Source: Doris montereyensis (Eukaryota; Mollusca; Gastropoda; Nudibranchia; Dorididae). Taken from it: a stretch of DNA of 64,000 nucleotides. A model generated the notes under the pieces. That model was not told the origin of the DNA, searched no databases, and worked only from the letters and a program-made list of their open reading frames with translations. Shown in pieces: positions 62,051 through 64,000 of the stretch. The position numbers were made by a program, and so were the translations under genes. Location of the stretch: contig JAXRKP010000215.1 of the NCBI GenBank assembly GCA_037039925.1, forward strand, positions 52,501 to 116,500, given 5' to 3'. Numbering within the stretch: the stretch's first letter is position 1; every line of letters starts with the position of its first letter.

Positions 62051-62594
62051 AGAAAATATATCGTGCCTTTATAAATCAAAATATATAGTGTTGATATATA
62101 CAGCTAGACTAGATTTGTTATTGGGAAAGAGAGAGAGAGATCAGTTAACTTTCTCATATTTTCTTCCCATAATACTAATTGTCTTGCACTAACTGCAAAT
62201 GATTGGTATCCATAAAATTTATCAATAGTTATTTTTTATGTATAGGGGGCCAAATCCTTTTTTTTTAATACATGAAAAAACAGCAGACACGAAAGTTAAA
62301 TATAGAATAAATAAAAAATTATTTTGAATGAAATTTTATTTTTTGAATACAAATAGCAATTTATATGCTAAAACAATCATCGATCAGATTTTACTATTTT
62401 ACAATGATCATGTTCAATTAAATTTGGCAAGATGAGCAAAATTACAATAATGTAGTTAGATTCAAAAAAGTGTAAAGAATTGAATATATAATAACTTAGT
62501 CATGACATCATGTTGAATATTGGTACAAAATAAAGTAATGCATGTAACAAGTAGAGTGGAAGGCGTTACTGGAATAAAAGTGAAAATTGGATGT
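62051..62594. other. AT-rich spacer, no gene seen
   Basis: Sequence between the microsatellite and the minisatellite. Includes a short GA block near 62128. Nothing else supported. Confidence 0.45.
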
Positions 62595-64000
62595 AGGCAG
62601 CCGGTCTACTGTTACACTCCCTCAATTTTAGGGTATTTTGGTCAAGACCTGCTTGCAAAGGTATTCCAGGAATTAAATAGGGTGGTTGGTCTACTGTTAC
62701 AAATGTACCCAATTAAATAGGAGCTGGTCTATTGTTAAAAGGTACCTCAATTAGATAGGATGGCTGGTCTATTATTACAAATGTACCTCAATTAGATAGG
62801 ATGGCATATATTATTATATACCTCAATCAGAGAGGATGACAGGGCTATTGTTACAAAGGTACTCAATTAGATAGGATATGGGCTATTGTTACAAAGGTAC
62901 CTCAATCAGATAGGATGACTGGGCTATTGTTACAAAGAGAGACCTCAATCAGATAGATGGCTGGGCTATTGTTACAAAGGTACCTCAATCAGATAGGATG
63001 GCTGGTCTACTGTTACAAAGTTACCTCAATTAAATAGGGTCGCTGGTTTACTGTTACAAAGTTACCTCAATTAAATAGGGTCGCTGGTTTACTGTTACAA
63101 AGTTACCTCAATTAAATAGGGTCGCTGGTTTACTGTTACAAAGTTACCTCAATTAAATAGGGTCGCTGGTTTACTGTTCAAAATTGGTATCAATTACAAG
63201 AACTGGTCTAATGTTACAAACATTACCTTCAATTAGATAATGGGGCAAATCTACTGTTACAAAGTAAATAGAGTGGATGGTGTAATGTTACAAAGTTACC
63301 TCAATTAAATAGGGTCGCTGGTCTACTGTTACAAAGTTATTTTCAATTAGCAAAATTTTGGTTTTTGTTACAAAGTTAATCAATTAGCAAAACAATCATC
63401 TGATCACTGTTACAAAGTAAATAGAGTGGTTGGTCTACTGGTACAAAGTAAATTAGAGTGGATGATGTGTAATGTTACAAAGTTACCTCAATTAGATAGG
63501 GTCGCTGGTTTACTGTTAAATGTACCTCAAATTGACAATGGAACTGGTCTATGTCACAAAACTACCTCAATTATACAATGTTGGCCGGTCTACTGTTACA
63601 AAACTACATCAATTTGACAACGAGTGGAAGGTCCTACTGTTACAAAGTTACCTCAATTAGATAGGGTGGCTGGTCTACTGTTACAAATGTTACCTCAATT
63701 AGAAAAGGGGGCTGGTCTACTGTTACAATTGTACCTCAATTAGATAGGATGGCTGGTCTACTGTTACTGGATGGTGGTCTACTGTTACAAATGTACCTCA
63801 ATTAGACAAGGGGCTGGTCTACTGTTACAAATTTACCTCAATTAGATAGACAATTAGACAAGGGTTGGTCTACTGTTACAAAGTTACCTCAATTAGATAG
63901 GATGGCTGGTCTACTGTTACAAACTTACCTCAATTAGACAATAGGGCTGGTCTACTGTTACAAAGTTACCTCAATTAGACAATGGCTGGTCTACTGTTAC
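62595..64000. repeat. Minisatellite, unit about 41 bp, running off the window
   Basis: Tandem units built on GGTCTACTGTTACAAAG, TTACCTCAATTAGATAGG and TGGCT, with lengths varying around 37-41 nt. At least 30 units by eye. Units at 63021, 63062, 63103 and 63144 are near-identical at exact 41-nt spacing (a TCGCTGGTTTACTG variant). The left edge is degenerate and the right side is more regular. Confidence 0.95.

Noticed and set aside
62595..64000. CRISPR-like array
   Set aside because: Units are contiguous variants without distinct spacers, in a eukaryotic context; it is a minisatellite.

Overview
This is an AT-rich metazoan chromosome segment. It has spliced genes with canonical GT/AG introns, many mobile-element relics and long microsatellites. 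The gene content (a kinetochore gene and a ciliary tubulin ligase gene), the repeat types and the AT-rich introns suggest a marine invertebrate, perhaps a mollusc or other lophotrochozoan. That placement is inference; no marker in the window proves it. No bacterial, viral or CRISPR features were seen.

Two real protein-coding genes lie on the + strand. (1) A CENPK orthologue (inner-kinetochore CCAN subunit) has three coding exons: 2444-2542, 8622-8847 and 9437-9856. They join in frame to about 246 residues and end in the family's conserved C-terminus. (2) A TTLL5-type tubulin polyglutamylase has 36 coding exons between 15395 and 52374, about 1,365 residues. It has a full TTL/ATP-grasp catalytic domain and a long C-terminal region whose conserved blocks match vertebrate TTLL5. 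Exon phases agree across the gene except at three sites, two of them clearly in adenine runs, where one base appears lost or gained. The start of exon 2 is a possible fourth. These look more like consensus or assembly errors than gene death, but should be checked.

Layout. 1-2443: SINE fragment and a complete TA-flanked pogo-like MITE. 2543-8621 (CENPK intron): antisense relic of an L2/CR1-like LINE, then an antisense RTE-like LINE of about 3.3 kb abutted by a third 3'-end fragment in the same orientation. 9857-15394: CENPK 3' flank with tRNA-derived SINEs, a decayed LINE and a promoter-like stretch before TTLL5. 15395-52374: TTLL5, with introns holding two copies of a second pogo-like MITE, a 276-bp MITE with 29-bp inverted repeats, a 1.1-kb segment bounded by a 19-bp inverted repeat, SINEs, an 84-bp tandem triplication, microsatellites, and an unexplained protein-like open stretch on the minus strand. 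52375-57398: TTLL5 3'UTR/flank and an ATT array. 57399-61815: nested transposon island (MITE, TA microsatellite, MITE, second RTE-like LINE). 62595-64000: minisatellite of about 41 bp that runs off the window.

The two genes are not known to act in one pathway and no operon-like coordination is implied. I did not find a clearly new multi-gene system. The most notable observations are the clustered frame breaks in TTLL5, the shared architecture of the TA-targeting MITE families, and several repeats that look unclassified.
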